Below are positions 16,867 through 25,195 of a DNA stretch of 64,000 bases, piece by piece (position 1 is the first letter of the stretch; every line of letters starts with the position of its first letter). Under the pieces are notes generated by a model. It was given only the letters and a program-made list of their open reading frames with translations. It was not told the origin of the DNA and did no database searches. The position numbers and the translations under genes were made by a program. Origin of the DNA: Streptomyces sp. NRRL S-1022 (lineage in GTDB: Bacteria; Actinomycetota; Actinomycetes; Streptomycetales; Streptomycetaceae); the NCBI RefSeq assembly GCF_000720135.1, contig NZ_JOIU01000014.1:1-64000 (forward strand), read 5' to 3'.

Positions 16867-18333
16867 TCATCGCGCGGCGAGCCGGGCCTCGGCCGCCCGC
16901 CACCGGCCGGTGTCGCCGCGGGGCGTGTACCGGGTGACGGGCTGGGTGCGGGTGAGCAGCCGGCGCGTCTCGGCCAGGTCGCCGGCGAGTCCCTGCGCGC
17001 GGGCCTGCACGAGGACGTTGCCGAGCGCGGCGGCCTCGGTCGCGCCGGCCACCACCGGCAGACCGCAGGCGTCGGCGGTCAGCTGGCACAGCAGCGCGTT
17101 GCGGGTGCCGCCGCCGACCAGGTACACCACGTCCACCGGATGGTCGGCCAGCCGCTGCGCGTCCGTGACGGCCCGCCGGTGGGCGAGGGCCAGGGAGTCC
17201 AGGATGCACCGGGTGGTCTCGGCCCGCGTCCCCGGGACCGGCTGCCCCGACTCCCGGCAGGCCCGCGCGATCCGCTCCGGCATCCGCCCCGGCGCGAGGA
17301 ACGCCGCGTCCCCGGCGTCCACCACCGAGCGCAGCGCCTCCGCGGCGGCCGCCTCCCGCAGCAGCACCCCCAGGTCCGGCTCCCCCCAGGCGCGTACGCA
17401 CTCCTGGAGCAGCCACAGGCCCATGATGTTGCGCAGATAGCGGACGGTGCCGTCCAGCCCCAGCTCGTTGGTGAAGTTCGCGGCCCGGCTCTCCTCGGTG
17501 AGCACCGGAGCGCGCAGTTCGAGACCGGCCAGCGACCAGGTCCCGGTGCAGATGTAGGCGAAGCGCTCACCGGCCGCCGCGGGGACGGCGGCCACCGCGG
17601 AGGCGGTGTCGTGGGAGCCGACGGTGGTCACCGGCACCGGACCGGTCAGGCCCGTCTCCGCCAGCACCTCCGGCCGCAGCGTCCCGGCCGGATCACCCGG
17701 TTGCCGCAGCGGCGCGAACAGGCCGAGGTCGATTCCGAGCCGGTCGGCGGTCCCGTACGACCAGTCCCGGGTCCGCGGGTCGATCAGCTGGGTGGTGGAG
17801 GCGTTGGTCAGCTCGGTGCCCTGCTCGCCGGTGAGCCAGTACGTCAGCAGGTCGGGGACGAGCAGCAACCGCTTCGCCGCGGCCAGTTGGGCGGTGGAGC
17901 GGGCGGCCGTGAGCTGGTAGAGGGTGTTGAACGGCGCGTACTGGATGCCGGTGGCCGCGTACAGCTCCGCCGCCGGCACGGTCGCCCACACCTTCTCCGC
18001 GACCCCCTCGGTACGGCCGTCCCGGTAGTGCACCGGGTTGCCGAGCAGGGCCCCGTCGGCGTCCAGCAGGCCGTAGTCCACGGCCCAGCTGTCGACGCCC
18101 ACGGAGGCGAGCCGTCCGCCGCAGCGGGCACCGGCCGCCCGCAGCCCGTCCAGGACACCGCCGTACAGCGCGAGGACGTCCCAGCGCAGCCCCTCCGGCA
18201 GGCGCACCGGACGGTTGGGGAACCGGTGCGCCTCGCTCAGCTCCACCGAGTCCGGACCCACCCGCCCGACCATCACCCGCCCGCTGGAGGCGCCCAGATC
18301 GACCGCCGCGTACGACTTCACCTGCGCGCTCAC
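16867..18333 (-). CDS. rhaB: Rhamnulokinase
   Basis: 488 residues from a GTG overlapping the aldolase-fusion stop (GTGA). FGGY-kinase features are clear: YAAVDLGASSGRVMVG for the phosphate loop, DSWAVDYGLLD, HYRDGRTEG, the HDTASAVAAVPA motif and a C-terminal VVYLVGGGTRNALLCQ. It phosphorylates L-rhamnulose at C1 in the cytoplasm. Position between the aldolase fusion and lutA, and rhaI at the head of the run, confirm the rhamnose role. Confidence 0.95.
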   Translation of the reverse strand: MSAQVKSYAAVDLGASSGRVMVGRVGPDSVELSEAHRFPNRPVRLPEGLRWDVLALYGGVLDGLRAAGARCGGRLASVGVDSWAVDYGLLDADGALLGNPVHYRDGRTEGVAEKVWATVPAAELYAATGIQYAPFNTLYQLTAARSTAQLAAAKRLLLVPDLLTYWLTGEQGTELTNASTTQLIDPRTRDWSYGTADRLGIDLGLFAPLRQPGDPAGTLRPEVLAETGLTGPVPVTTVGSHDTASAVAAVPAAAGERFAYICTGTWSLAGLELRAPVLTEESRAANFTNELGLDGTVRYLRNIMGLWLLQECVRAWGEPDLGVLLREAAAAEALRSVVDAGDAAFLAPGRMPERIARACRESGQPVPGTRAETTRCILDSLALAHRRAVTDAQRLADHPVDVVYLVGGGTRNALLCQLTADACGLPVVAGATEAAALGNVLVQARAQGLAGDLAETRRLLTRTQPVTRYTPRGDTGRWRAAEARLAAR

Positions 18334-20369
18334 CGCAGGAACGCGGCGGCCACACCCGCGTCGACCGGGATGTGCAGACCGGTGGTGTGCGTCAGGTCCC
18401 CGCCGGTGAGCGCGAACACCGCGTTCGCCACGTGCTCGGGCAGCACCTCCCGCTTCAGGATGGTCCGCTGCGCGTAGAACTCGCCCAGCTTCTCCTCCGG
18501 CACCCCGTACACCGCGGCCCGCTGCGCCCCCCAGCCGCCCGCGAAGATCCCGGACCCGCGCACCACCCCGTCCGGGTTGACCCCGTTGACCCGGATCCCG
18601 TGCTCACCCAACTCGGCCGCCAGGAGTCGCACTTGATGAGCCTGGTCGGCCTTGGCGGCGGAGTAGGCGATGTTATCGGGCCCGGCGAATACGGCGTTCT
18701 TCGAGCAGATGTACACGATGTCGCCGCCCAGCCCCTGCGCGGTCATCACCCGGGCCGCCTCGCGCGACACGAGGAACGACCCGCGGGCCATGACGTCGTG
18801 CTGGAGGTCCCAGTCCCGCACCGACGTCTCCAGCAGCGGCTTGGAGACGGAGATCCCGGCGTTGTTGACGACGAGGTCCACCCCGCCGAAGGCGAGCACG
18901 GCCGCCTCGAACGCGGCGGCGATCTGCTCCTCGGAGGTGACGTCGACGGTGACGGGGACGGCCTTGTCCGGCCCGCCCAGCTCCTCCGCGACGGCCGCGG
19001 CGTTCTCGCCGTTCAGGTCGGCGACGACGACACACGCCCCCTCTGCCACCAGCCGGTGCGCGATGGCCTTCCCGATCCCGCTGCCGGCCCCGGTGACGAG
19101 CGCGACACGCGTGGCGAGCGGCTTGGGCCCGGGCAGCCGCCGGAGCTTGGCCTCCTCCAGCGCCCAGTACTCGATCCGGAACTTCTCGGCTTCCTCGATC
19201 GGCGCGTACGACGAGACGGCCTCCGCGCCCCGCATCACGTTGACGGCGTTGACGTAGAACTCGCCGGCCACACGGGCGGTCTGCTTGTCCGTGCCGAAGG
19301 AGAACATGCCGACGCCCGGCACGAGCACGACGGCCGGGTCGGCGCCGCGCATGGCGGGGGAGTCGGGCAGGGCGTGCCGCCGGTAGTAGGCGGCGTACTC
19401 CTCCCGGTAGGCGGCGTGCAGCTCCCGCAGCCGGGCGACGGCCTCGTCCAGCGGCGCGGCCGGCGGCAGGTCCAGCACGAGCGGCCGTACCTTGGTGCGC
19501 AGGAAGTGGTCCGGGCAGGAGGTGCCCAGGGCGGCCAGCCGGGGGTGCTCGGCGCGCGCCAGGAAGTCGAGCACCACCTCGGCGTCCGTGAAGTGTCCGA
19601 CCTGCGGCCGGTCCTGGGAGGCGAGCGCGCGGACGTACGGCGCGAGCGCGGCCGCCCGCTTCCTCCGCTCCGCCTCGGGCAGCGCCTCGTACCCCTCGAC
19701 GACCGGCCCGAAGGGCTCCGCCTTCCCCCTCTCGGCGAGGAACGCCTCGGCGGTCCGGATGATGTGCAGCGAGTTGCGTTCGCACTCCTCGGAGGAGTCG
19801 CCCCAGGCGGTGATGCCGTGCCCGCCGAGGACGCATCCGACGGCGTGCGGGCTGGCGGCCTTGATCGCGGCGATGTCCAGCCCCAGCTGGAACCCGGGCC
19901 GCCGCCACGGCACCCACACCACGCTGTCCCCGAAGCACTCGGCGGTCAGCTTCTCCCCGTCGGCCGCGCAGGCCAGCGCGATACCGGAGTCCGGGTGGAG
20001 GTGATCGACGTGCGGGGCGTCCACCAGCCCGTGCATGGCGGTGTCGATCGAGGGCGCGGCCCCGCCCCTGCCGTGCAGGCAGTAGTCGAACGCGCCGACC
20101 ATCTCGTCCTCGCGCCCGACCCCGGGGTACACCTCGGCGAGGGCCCGCAGCCGGTCCAGCCGCAGCACGGCCAGCCCGTCCTCGGTGAGGGTGCCGAGGT
20201 CACCACCGGACCCCTTCACCCACATCAGTTCCACCTCGCCCCCGGTGACGGGGTCGGTGGCGGTGCCTTTCGCGGACGTGTTCCCGCCGGCGTAGTTGGT
20301 GTTACGGGGATCGGAGCCGAGCCGGTGGGAGCGGGAGAGGAGAGCGGCGACTTCGGGACGGGTGGTCAT
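18330..20369 (-). CDS. Bifunctional rhamnulose-1-phosphate aldolase / lactaldehyde dehydrogenase (RhaEW type)
   Basis: 679 residues from the ATG at 20369 (MTTRPEVAAL). The N-terminal class II aldolase part (about 1-420) has NTSAKG, the metal histidines in HVDHLHPDSGIALA and VLGGHGITAWGDSSEECE. The C-terminal part is a short-chain dehydrogenase with VALVTGAGSGIGKAIAHRL near 427, NNAGIS and the YSAAKADQAHQ catalytic Tyr-Lys. The fusion is known as RhaEW: the aldolase splits L-rhamnulose-1-phosphate to DHAP and L-lactaldehyde, and the dehydrogenase half oxidises lactaldehyde to lactate. Lactate then suits LutABC encoded downstream. GTGA overlap with rhaB. Confidence 0.93.
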   Translation of the reverse strand: MTTRPEVAALLSRSHRLGSDPRNTNYAGGNTSAKGTATDPVTGGEVELMWVKGSGGDLGTLTEDGLAVLRLDRLRALAEVYPGVGREDEMVGAFDYCLHGRGGAAPSIDTAMHGLVDAPHVDHLHPDSGIALACAADGEKLTAECFGDSVVWVPWRRPGFQLGLDIAAIKAASPHAVGCVLGGHGITAWGDSSEECERNSLHIIRTAEAFLAERGKAEPFGPVVEGYEALPEAERRKRAAALAPYVRALASQDRPQVGHFTDAEVVLDFLARAEHPRLAALGTSCPDHFLRTKVRPLVLDLPPAAPLDEAVARLRELHAAYREEYAAYYRRHALPDSPAMRGADPAVVLVPGVGMFSFGTDKQTARVAGEFYVNAVNVMRGAEAVSSYAPIEEAEKFRIEYWALEEAKLRRLPGPKPLATRVALVTGAGSGIGKAIAHRLVAEGACVVVADLNGENAAAVAEELGGPDKAVPVTVDVTSEEQIAAAFEAAVLAFGGVDLVVNNAGISVSKPLLETSVRDWDLQHDVMARGSFLVSREAARVMTAQGLGGDIVYICSKNAVFAGPDNIAYSAAKADQAHQVRLLAAELGEHGIRVNGVNPDGVVRGSGIFAGGWGAQRAAVYGVPEEKLGEFYAQRTILKREVLPEHVANAVFALTGGDLTHTTGLHIPVDAGVAAAFLR

Positions 20370-20498
20370 GGAGATCAATTCCTGTTCGGAAGAGGGACGG
20401 ACGGACAGGAGCGCGGGCCGTGTCGATGTGCGGCTGCGCCGCGTGGGGCACGCCACCACGGACCCGCACCCCGCAACGGCGCTCCGGGGGCGGACGCG

Positions 20499-21659
20499 TC
20501 ACGCCCCCCAGCCGGCCTGCTCCCCGCCCACCCGCTCGGCGACGATCTTCTCGCCCCACCCGGACCGGGCGTAGGCGCCCATCGGATCGGGGTCCAGCCC
20601 CGACTCCTCCCGGACCTCGCGCAGCAGCCCGCGCACATCCGTGTTGTACGCGTCCATCAGCACGGCGTTGGCCCCCAGCACGTCCCCGGCCCGCTGCATC
20701 GCGGCCAACGCGTCACGGTCGACCAGCAGGGCCTTCGCCGTGGCCTCCTGGACGTTCATCACCGAGCGGATGATCGCCGGGATCTTCGCCTCGATGTTGT
20801 GGCACTGGTCGAGCATGAACGCGACGTCGGAGGTGAACCCCCCGCCCCGGATCACCTCGTACATGATCCGGAACAGCTGGAAGGGATCGGCCGCCCCCAC
20901 CATCAGGTCGTCGTCGGCGTAGAACCGCGAGTTGAAGTCGAACCCGCCGAGCTTGCCCTCCCGCAGCAGCGTCGCCACGATGAACTCGATGTTGGTGCCC
21001 GGCGCGTGGTGCCCGGTGTCGACGACCACCCGGGCCTTGTCGCCGAGCCTGAGGCAGTGCGCGTAGGCGGTTCCCCAGTCCGGGACGTCGGTCGTGTAGA
21101 AGGCCGGCTCGAAGAACTTGTACTCCAGCAGCATCCGCTGCCCCTCGCCGAGCCGCTCGTAGACCTCGGCCAGCGCCTCGGCGAGCCGGTCCTGGCGGGC
21201 GCGGATGTCGTCCTGCCCGGGGTAGTTCGTCCCGTCGGCGAACCACAGCTTCAGATCGCGCGACCCGGTGGCGTCCATGATGTCCACGCACCGCAGCAGG
21301 TGGTCGACGGCCTTGCGCCGCACCGCCGCGTCCGGGTGGCAGACGCTGCCCAGCTTGTAGTCGTCGTCCTGGAAGGTGTTGGAGTTGATCGCGCCCAGCC
21401 GTACGCCCCGTTCCCCGGCGTACTGCGCGAGGGCCGCGTAGTCCTCCACGGTGTCCCAGGGGATGTGCAGGGCGACGGTCGGCGCGACGCCGGTGAAGGC
21501 GTGCACCTGGGCCGCGTCCTGCAGCTTCTCCCAGGGCGAGCGCGGCACGCCGGCCTGGGCGAACACCTTGAAGCGGGTCCCGGAGTTCCCGTACGCCCAC
21601 GACGGCGTCTCGACGGCCTGGGTCTTGAGGGCGGCCTTCACCGCGGCGAAGTCGGTCAC
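20499..21659 (-). CDS. rhaI: L-rhamnose isomerase
   Basis: 386 residues from a GTG start. The xylose-isomerase-like barrel shows ALHIPWDTVEDY, NSNTFQDDDYKLGSVCHPD, LEYKFFEPAFY, VVDTGHHAPGTNIEFIVATLL and FDFNSRFYADDDLMVGAADP, the set of metal and substrate residues of the RhaI-type isomerase. It converts L-rhamnose to L-rhamnulose. It is the first gene of the minus-strand rhamnose run, directly behind a consensus promoter and a LacI-type half-palindrome. A 129-base gap separates it from the aldolase fusion. Confidence 0.95.
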   Translation of the reverse strand: MTDFAAVKAALKTQAVETPSWAYGNSGTRFKVFAQAGVPRSPWEKLQDAAQVHAFTGVAPTVALHIPWDTVEDYAALAQYAGERGVRLGAINSNTFQDDDYKLGSVCHPDAAVRRKAVDHLLRCVDIMDATGSRDLKLWFADGTNYPGQDDIRARQDRLAEALAEVYERLGEGQRMLLEYKFFEPAFYTTDVPDWGTAYAHCLRLGDKARVVVDTGHHAPGTNIEFIVATLLREGKLGGFDFNSRFYADDDLMVGAADPFQLFRIMYEVIRGGGFTSDVAFMLDQCHNIEAKIPAIIRSVMNVQEATAKALLVDRDALAAMQRAGDVLGANAVLMDAYNTDVRGLLREVREESGLDPDPMGAYARSGWGEKIVAERVGGEQAGWGA

Positions 21660-21699
21660 TTCAGGGCTCCTGGGAGGTCGGGCGGGACGACTGAGCAGG

Positions 21700-21711
21700 T
21701 GAAACGATTCA
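21700..21711. promoter_or_regulatory. LacI-type operator for the rhaI operon
   Basis: TGAAACGATTCA is a near-palindrome (10 of 12 symmetric) with the CG centre and TGAAA/TTTCA-like arms typical of LacI-family operators. It lies immediately downstream of the minus-strand -10 box and 41 bases before the rhaI start. The LacI gene at 24051 is the likely binder. Confidence 0.6.
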
Positions 21712-21718
21712 GAACGGC

Positions 21719-21747
21719 AAGCTAGGGGTCACCCGAAGGGGTGTCAA
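21719..21747 (-). promoter_or_regulatory. Promoter of the rhaI operon
   Basis: On the minus strand TTGACA (21747-21742) and TAGCTT (21724-21719) are 17 bases apart. This is close to the vegetative sigma consensus, and the proposed operator sits just downstream where a repressor would block initiation. Confidence 0.65.
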
Positions 21748-21796
21748 GCGGTCCGGCCCGCCCGGCCTCGTGTGGCCCCGCCGCGACCTACGGCTG

Positions 21797-21811
21797 TCGA
21801 AACTTTTTCGA
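21797..21811. promoter_or_regulatory. Additional palindromic site between the rha promoters
   Basis: TCGAAACTTTTTCGA has 6-7-bp inverted arms (TCGAAA/TTTTCGA) and lies midway between the two divergent promoters. It may be a third LacI-type site or an upstream activator site. The sequence differs from the two flanking operators. Confidence 0.4.
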
Positions 21812-21821
21812 TACGGCCCCA

Positions 21822-21877
21822 TTGACGTGACATGACTGCGGTGCCTACCGTCCCGGCAGTCCACTTGAAACCTTTCA
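21822..21877 (+). promoter_or_regulatory. Promoter and LacI-type operator of the rhaM-side transcript
   Basis: TTGACG (21822-21827) and TACCGT (21846-21851) are 18 bases apart. They are followed at 21866-21877 by TGAAACCTTTCA, a near-palindrome matching the operator on the rhaI side in its TGAAAC and TTCA arms. The arrangement mirrors that of the rhaI promoter, so one regulator probably controls both directions. Confidence 0.6.
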
Positions 21878-21926
21878 CAACCCGGCGGCGGTCCTGCGGC
21901 CCCGCCGGTGTCGTTCAGGAGCCCCC

Positions 21927-22236
21927 ATGACCCACCCGCCCGACACCGGACCGGCCCCGGTGCTCGCACCGGAGGGCGTCTCCAGGTCCTTCGGCGCCGT
22001 ACGCGCCGCGCGGGACGTCTCCCCGGAGCTGCCGCCCGGCGAGGTGCACGCCCTCGCCGGCGAGAACGGCGCGGGCAAGCCGACCCTGGTCAGGACCCTC
22101 GCCGGAGTGCACCGGCCGTTCGCCGGCCGGGTGCTGCTCGACGGCGGGCCCGTCGTCTTCCACGGCCCCGGCGACGCCCGTGACACCGGCATCGCCGTCA
22201 ACGGCAGAGAACATCGACCAGTTCAACTCCGGGAGG
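21927..22236 (+). pseudogene. Scar of a deleted rhamnose ABC transporter (ATPase N-terminus)
   Basis: The frame from ATG 21927 reads like the first 90 residues of a sugar ABC ATPase (RbsA/RhaT type): [39 protein letters not shown] and [10 protein letters not shown]. The Walker A serine is proline. Similarity ends abruptly near 22198, and the following bases in another frame read AENIDQFNS, which resembles the extreme C-terminus of sugar-binding proteins of the same transporters. rhaM follows at once. The simplest reading is one deletion removing most of the ATPase, both permeases and the binding protein. The 5' part is recognised directly; the identity of the 3' breakpoint is inference. Confidence 0.65.
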
Positions 22237-22249
22237 CGGGCGGCTGTCG

Positions 22250-22570
22250 ATGCAGCGCGTGTGTTTCCTGCTGAAGGTCCGGGCGGACCGGCTCGACGAG
22301 TACCGCGAGCGGCACGCGGCCGTCTGGCCGGAGATGCTCGACGCCCTGAGGGCGACGGGCTGGCACAACTACTCGCTGTTCCTGCGCGAGGACGGCCTGC
22401 TCGTCGGCTACCTGGAGACGGAGGACTTCGCCGCCGCCCAGGCGGGCATGGAGGCCACCGGCGTCAACGCCCGCTGGCAGGCGGAGATGGCGCCGTTCTT
22501 CGAGTCGCTGGACGGCGCCCGCCCCGACGAGGCCATGAAACCGCTCACCGAGGTGTTCCACCTCGCCTGA
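22250..22570 (+). CDS. rhaM: L-rhamnose mutarotase
   Basis: 106 residues, full length for RhaM. The residues known from the Escherichia coli enzyme line up: His22 in [12 protein letters not shown], Tyr41 in HNYSLFL and Trp76 in NARWQAEM. It interconverts the alpha and beta anomers of L-rhamnose, feeding RhaI. GGGAGG lies 13 bases before the ATG, a long spacing that may reflect the upstream deletion. It lies between the transporter scar and the BNR-repeat gene. Confidence 0.93.
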   Translation: MQRVCFLLKVRADRLDEYRERHAAVWPEMLDALRATGWHNYSLFLREDGLLVGYLETEDFAAAQAGMEATGVNARWQAEMAPFFESLDGARPDEAMKPLTEVFHLA

Positions 22571-22586
22571 CCACCTGGAGCCGAAC

Positions 22587-23996
22587 ATGGGACGACGCAC
22601 CGTGCCGGCCGGCGCCCGCGCCGCCTCCGTCACGGCCGCCCAAACCGCACCGGCGGCCGTCCCGGGCCCGTCGGTCACCAGCAGGGGGACCGCCCGACTC
22701 GACGCCCGGGCCGTCTACTTCGTCTCCTACGACGGCCTGGTCAACAACAACTCCTTCCAGAAGAACGGCCTGCTGACCTACCGGGGCCACCAGTACGCCG
22801 CCTGGTACACGGCGAGCCGCCACGCGGTCGTGGCCCGCCGGGCCCTGACCGCCGGCACCTGGTCGACGGTCACCCTGCCGCACCGGCTGAAGGCCGACGA
22901 CTCCCACAACGTCATCTCCATGGGCGTCTCCGCGGCCGACGGCCGCCTGCACCTGAACATGGACTCCCACAGCGACGGCTTCTGCTACGTCAAGTCCGTC
23001 GCCGGGCTGCTGGACGACCCCGCGTCCACGGCCTGGACCGGGTCCGTCTTCGGTGCCGTCCAGACGACCCTCGACGGCCTGGCGCTCACCCCCCGGTTCA
23101 CCTACCCGCAGTTCGTCGCCACCCCCGAGGGCCGGCTCCAGCTCAGCTACCGCGCCGGCATCTCCGGCAACGGCCGCAACGCCCTCGCCGAGTACGACGG
23201 GTCACGCTGGACCGCGCTGGGGGAGTGGACCAGCGCGACCGGCACGTACACCAGCGAGCACGGCTCCAGCACCGCCCGGAACATGTACCTGCACGGCCTC
23301 GACTACGACACGCGGGGCCGGCTGCACGCCCTGTTCACCTGGCGGGAGCAGAACGCGGCCGTCATGCGCGGCGGCGGCATCACCAACCACGACACCGGTT
23401 ACGTGTGGTCCGACGACCGCGGCCGTACCTGGCGCAACGACGTGGGCGCCGTCGTCGGCACCACCGGCGGGCCGGACACGGTCGCCGTCGGTGACGGCGG
23501 TCTCGTCGTGGACCCGCTGGACCCGGACCACTCCCTGATGAACCAGGAGAGCCAGGCCACCGACTCGGCCGGCCTGCCGCACGCGGTCATCAGCTACGTC
23601 GCCGGCCGCTTGGGCCAGTGCACCACCGACCACGTCGCCGCCCGCACCGCTCACGGACGCGCCTTCCATCTGCGCAAGGACACCTCCGGCGGCTGGCGGA
23701 AGACCGAGATCCCGGTCCCGCTCGGCTCCAGCCAGCGCACCAAGCTGGTCCTGGACCGGTACGACAACGCCTACGCCGTGTTCCCGTTCGGCCGGATCGC
23801 CGCGGCCTCCCGGTCCTCCGGGTACACCGACTGGACGCTGCTGTACGACGGCGGCGGGCTGAACGCCTTCGGCGAAGTGGTGGTGGACGAGACCCGGGTC
23901 CGGGCGGACGACGTCCTGTCGTTCCTCTACCAGGAGAAGTCCACCGGAACCACGCCCTCGCCACTGCACGTGGCCGACTTCGCCCTGCCGGCGTGA
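22587..23996 (+). CDS. BNR-repeat (BNR_4) protein, putative rhamnose-polysaccharide lyase-type
   Basis: 469 residues. The mature part matches the BNR_4 family of seven-bladed propellers: YFVSYDGLVNNNSFQKNGLL, HNVISMGVSAADGRLHLNMD, RFTYPQFVATPEGRLQLSYR and GYVWSDDRGRTWRNDVG. Related propellers include polysaccharide lyases acting on rhamnose- and uronate-containing glycans, which suits its place between rhaM and the LacI gene. The expected signal peptide is odd: after MGRRTVPAGARAAS the sequence is Ala/Pro/Thr-rich without a clear hydrophobic core, so export may be weak or lost. Catalytic activity is inferred from family and context. Confidence 0.75.
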   Translation: MGRRTVPAGARAASVTAAQTAPAAVPGPSVTSRGTARLDARAVYFVSYDGLVNNNSFQKNGLLTYRGHQYAAWYTASRHAVVARRALTAGTWSTVTLPHRLKADDSHNVISMGVSAADGRLHLNMDSHSDGFCYVKSVAGLLDDPASTAWTGSVFGAVQTTLDGLALTPRFTYPQFVATPEGRLQLSYRAGISGNGRNALAEYDGSRWTALGEWTSATGTYTSEHGSSTARNMYLHGLDYDTRGRLHALFTWREQNAAVMRGGGITNHDTGYVWSDDRGRTWRNDVGAVVGTTGGPDTVAVGDGGLVVDPLDPDHSLMNQESQATDSAGLPHAVISYVAGRLGQCTTDHVAARTAHGRAFHLRKDTSGGWRKTEIPVPLGSSQRTKLVLDRYDNAYAVFPFGRIAAASRSSGYTDWTLLYDGGGLNAFGEVVVDETRVRADDVLSFLYQEKSTGTTPSPLHVADFALPA

Positions 23997-24050
23997 CGGT
24001 AGTGTGAAGACCGCCCCGCCGCGTCCCGTTCCCTGGAGGTCCGAACCCCG

Positions 24051-25082
24051 ATGGCCCAGTCGGTGGGTATCAAGGACGTCGCCCGCGCCGCCGGAGTGTC
24101 GGTGGGCACGGTGTCCAACGTCATCAACCGCCCGGACACCGTCGCCGGCGAGACCCGTGCCCGGGTGCTGTCCGCGATCGACCGGCTCGGCTACGTCCGC
24201 AGCGAGTCGGCGCGCCAGCTGCGGGCCGGCCGCAGCCGGATCATGGGGCTGCTCGTGCTCGACATGGGCAACCCGTTCTTCGTCGACGTCGCGCGCGGGG
24301 CCGAGCGGGCGGCCCGGGAGGCGGGGCTCGGCGTGATGGTGTGCAACAGCGCGCAGAACGCGGCCGAGGAGGCGGAGTACCTCTCGCTCTTCGCCGAGCA
24401 GCGGGTGCGGGGCGTGCTGCTCACCCCGGCCGACGCCACCGGCCGCAACATCGATGCCTTCCGCCGGCACGGCATCCCGTTCGTGCTGGTCGACCGGGTC
24501 GCCGAGGGCACCACCGAATGCTCGGTGAGCGTGGACGACGTGGCGGGCGGCGCGCTCGCCGTCCGGCACCTGGTGGACGCCGGGCACCGCTCGATCGCCT
24601 ACGTCAGCGGGCCGCCCGGACTCAACCAGGTCCGCGACCGCCGCACCGGCGCGCTGAACGCCCTCGCCGAGGCCGGGCTCGGCCCCGGCGCCCTGCGCGA
24701 ACTGCCCACCGAACGGCTCGACGTGGCCGCCGGCCGGGACGCGGGTGCCCGGCTGCTCGGCCTCGCCGACCGGCCCACCGCCGTCTTCTGCGCCAACGAC
24801 CTGCTCGCCCTCGGTGTCCTCCAGGCCATGTACGCGGCCGGGGTCACCGTCCCGGACGACCTCGCGCTCGTCGGCTACGACGACATCGAGTTCGCCGCCG
24901 CGGCCGCCGTACCCCTCACCTCCGTACGGCAGCCCGCCGTCACCCTGGGTGCCCTCGCCGCCGAACTGCTGCTGGAGGAGACCGAGCAGCACGAGGGTGA
25001 GCGGAAGCGGGCGCACGAGCACCGGCGGGTGGTGCTCCAGCCGGAGCTGGTGGTGCGCCGCTCCAGCCTCGCCGCCCGCTGA
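24051..25082 (+). CDS. LacI-family regulator, probable rhamnose repressor
   Basis: 343 residues. The N-terminal helix-turn-helix GIKDVARAAGVSVGTVSNVIN is followed by the hinge helix SARQLRAGRS and a sugar-binding core (MGLLVLDMGNPFFVDVARGAE, VDDVAGGALAVRHLVDAGHR, VGYDDIEFAAAAAVPLTSVRQP). CTGGAGGT precedes the start. It closes the plus-strand rhamnose group. Two LacI-type half-palindromes in the divergent rhaI/rhaM promoter region are its likely sites. The inducer is presumably rhamnose or an early catabolite. Confidence 0.92.
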   Translation: MAQSVGIKDVARAAGVSVGTVSNVINRPDTVAGETRARVLSAIDRLGYVRSESARQLRAGRSRIMGLLVLDMGNPFFVDVARGAERAAREAGLGVMVCNSAQNAAEEAEYLSLFAEQRVRGVLLTPADATGRNIDAFRRHGIPFVLVDRVAEGTTECSVSVDDVAGGALAVRHLVDAGHRSIAYVSGPPGLNQVRDRRTGALNALAEAGLGPGALRELPTERLDVAAGRDAGARLLGLADRPTAVFCANDLLALGVLQAMYAAGVTVPDDLALVGYDDIEFAAAAAVPLTSVRQPAVTLGALAAELLLEETEQHEGERKRAHEHRRVVLQPELVVRRSSLAAR

Positions 25083-25195
25083 AGGTCCGTGCGCTGACCG
25101 CCAGTTCAGTAACAATCCATGATTCTGGGGCTCGGCCCGAGCGCCCTCGTGTGCTCAACTGGGACACGTCCAGCCCGTCCGTCCCAGGAGACCCG

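Noticed and set aside
18372..21725. Very long open frame on the plus strand (over 1,100 codons) opposite the rhamnose genes
   Set aside because: It is antisense to rhaB, the aldolase fusion and rhaI, which have clear motifs. The antisense product is Arg/Gly/Pro-rich with no domain, a usual effect of high GC in the third codon position.
23202..25115. Long minus-strand frame opposite the BNR-repeat and LacI genes
   Set aside because: It is the antisense shadow of two genes with strong family motifs and gives a low-complexity Gly/Val/Arg product.
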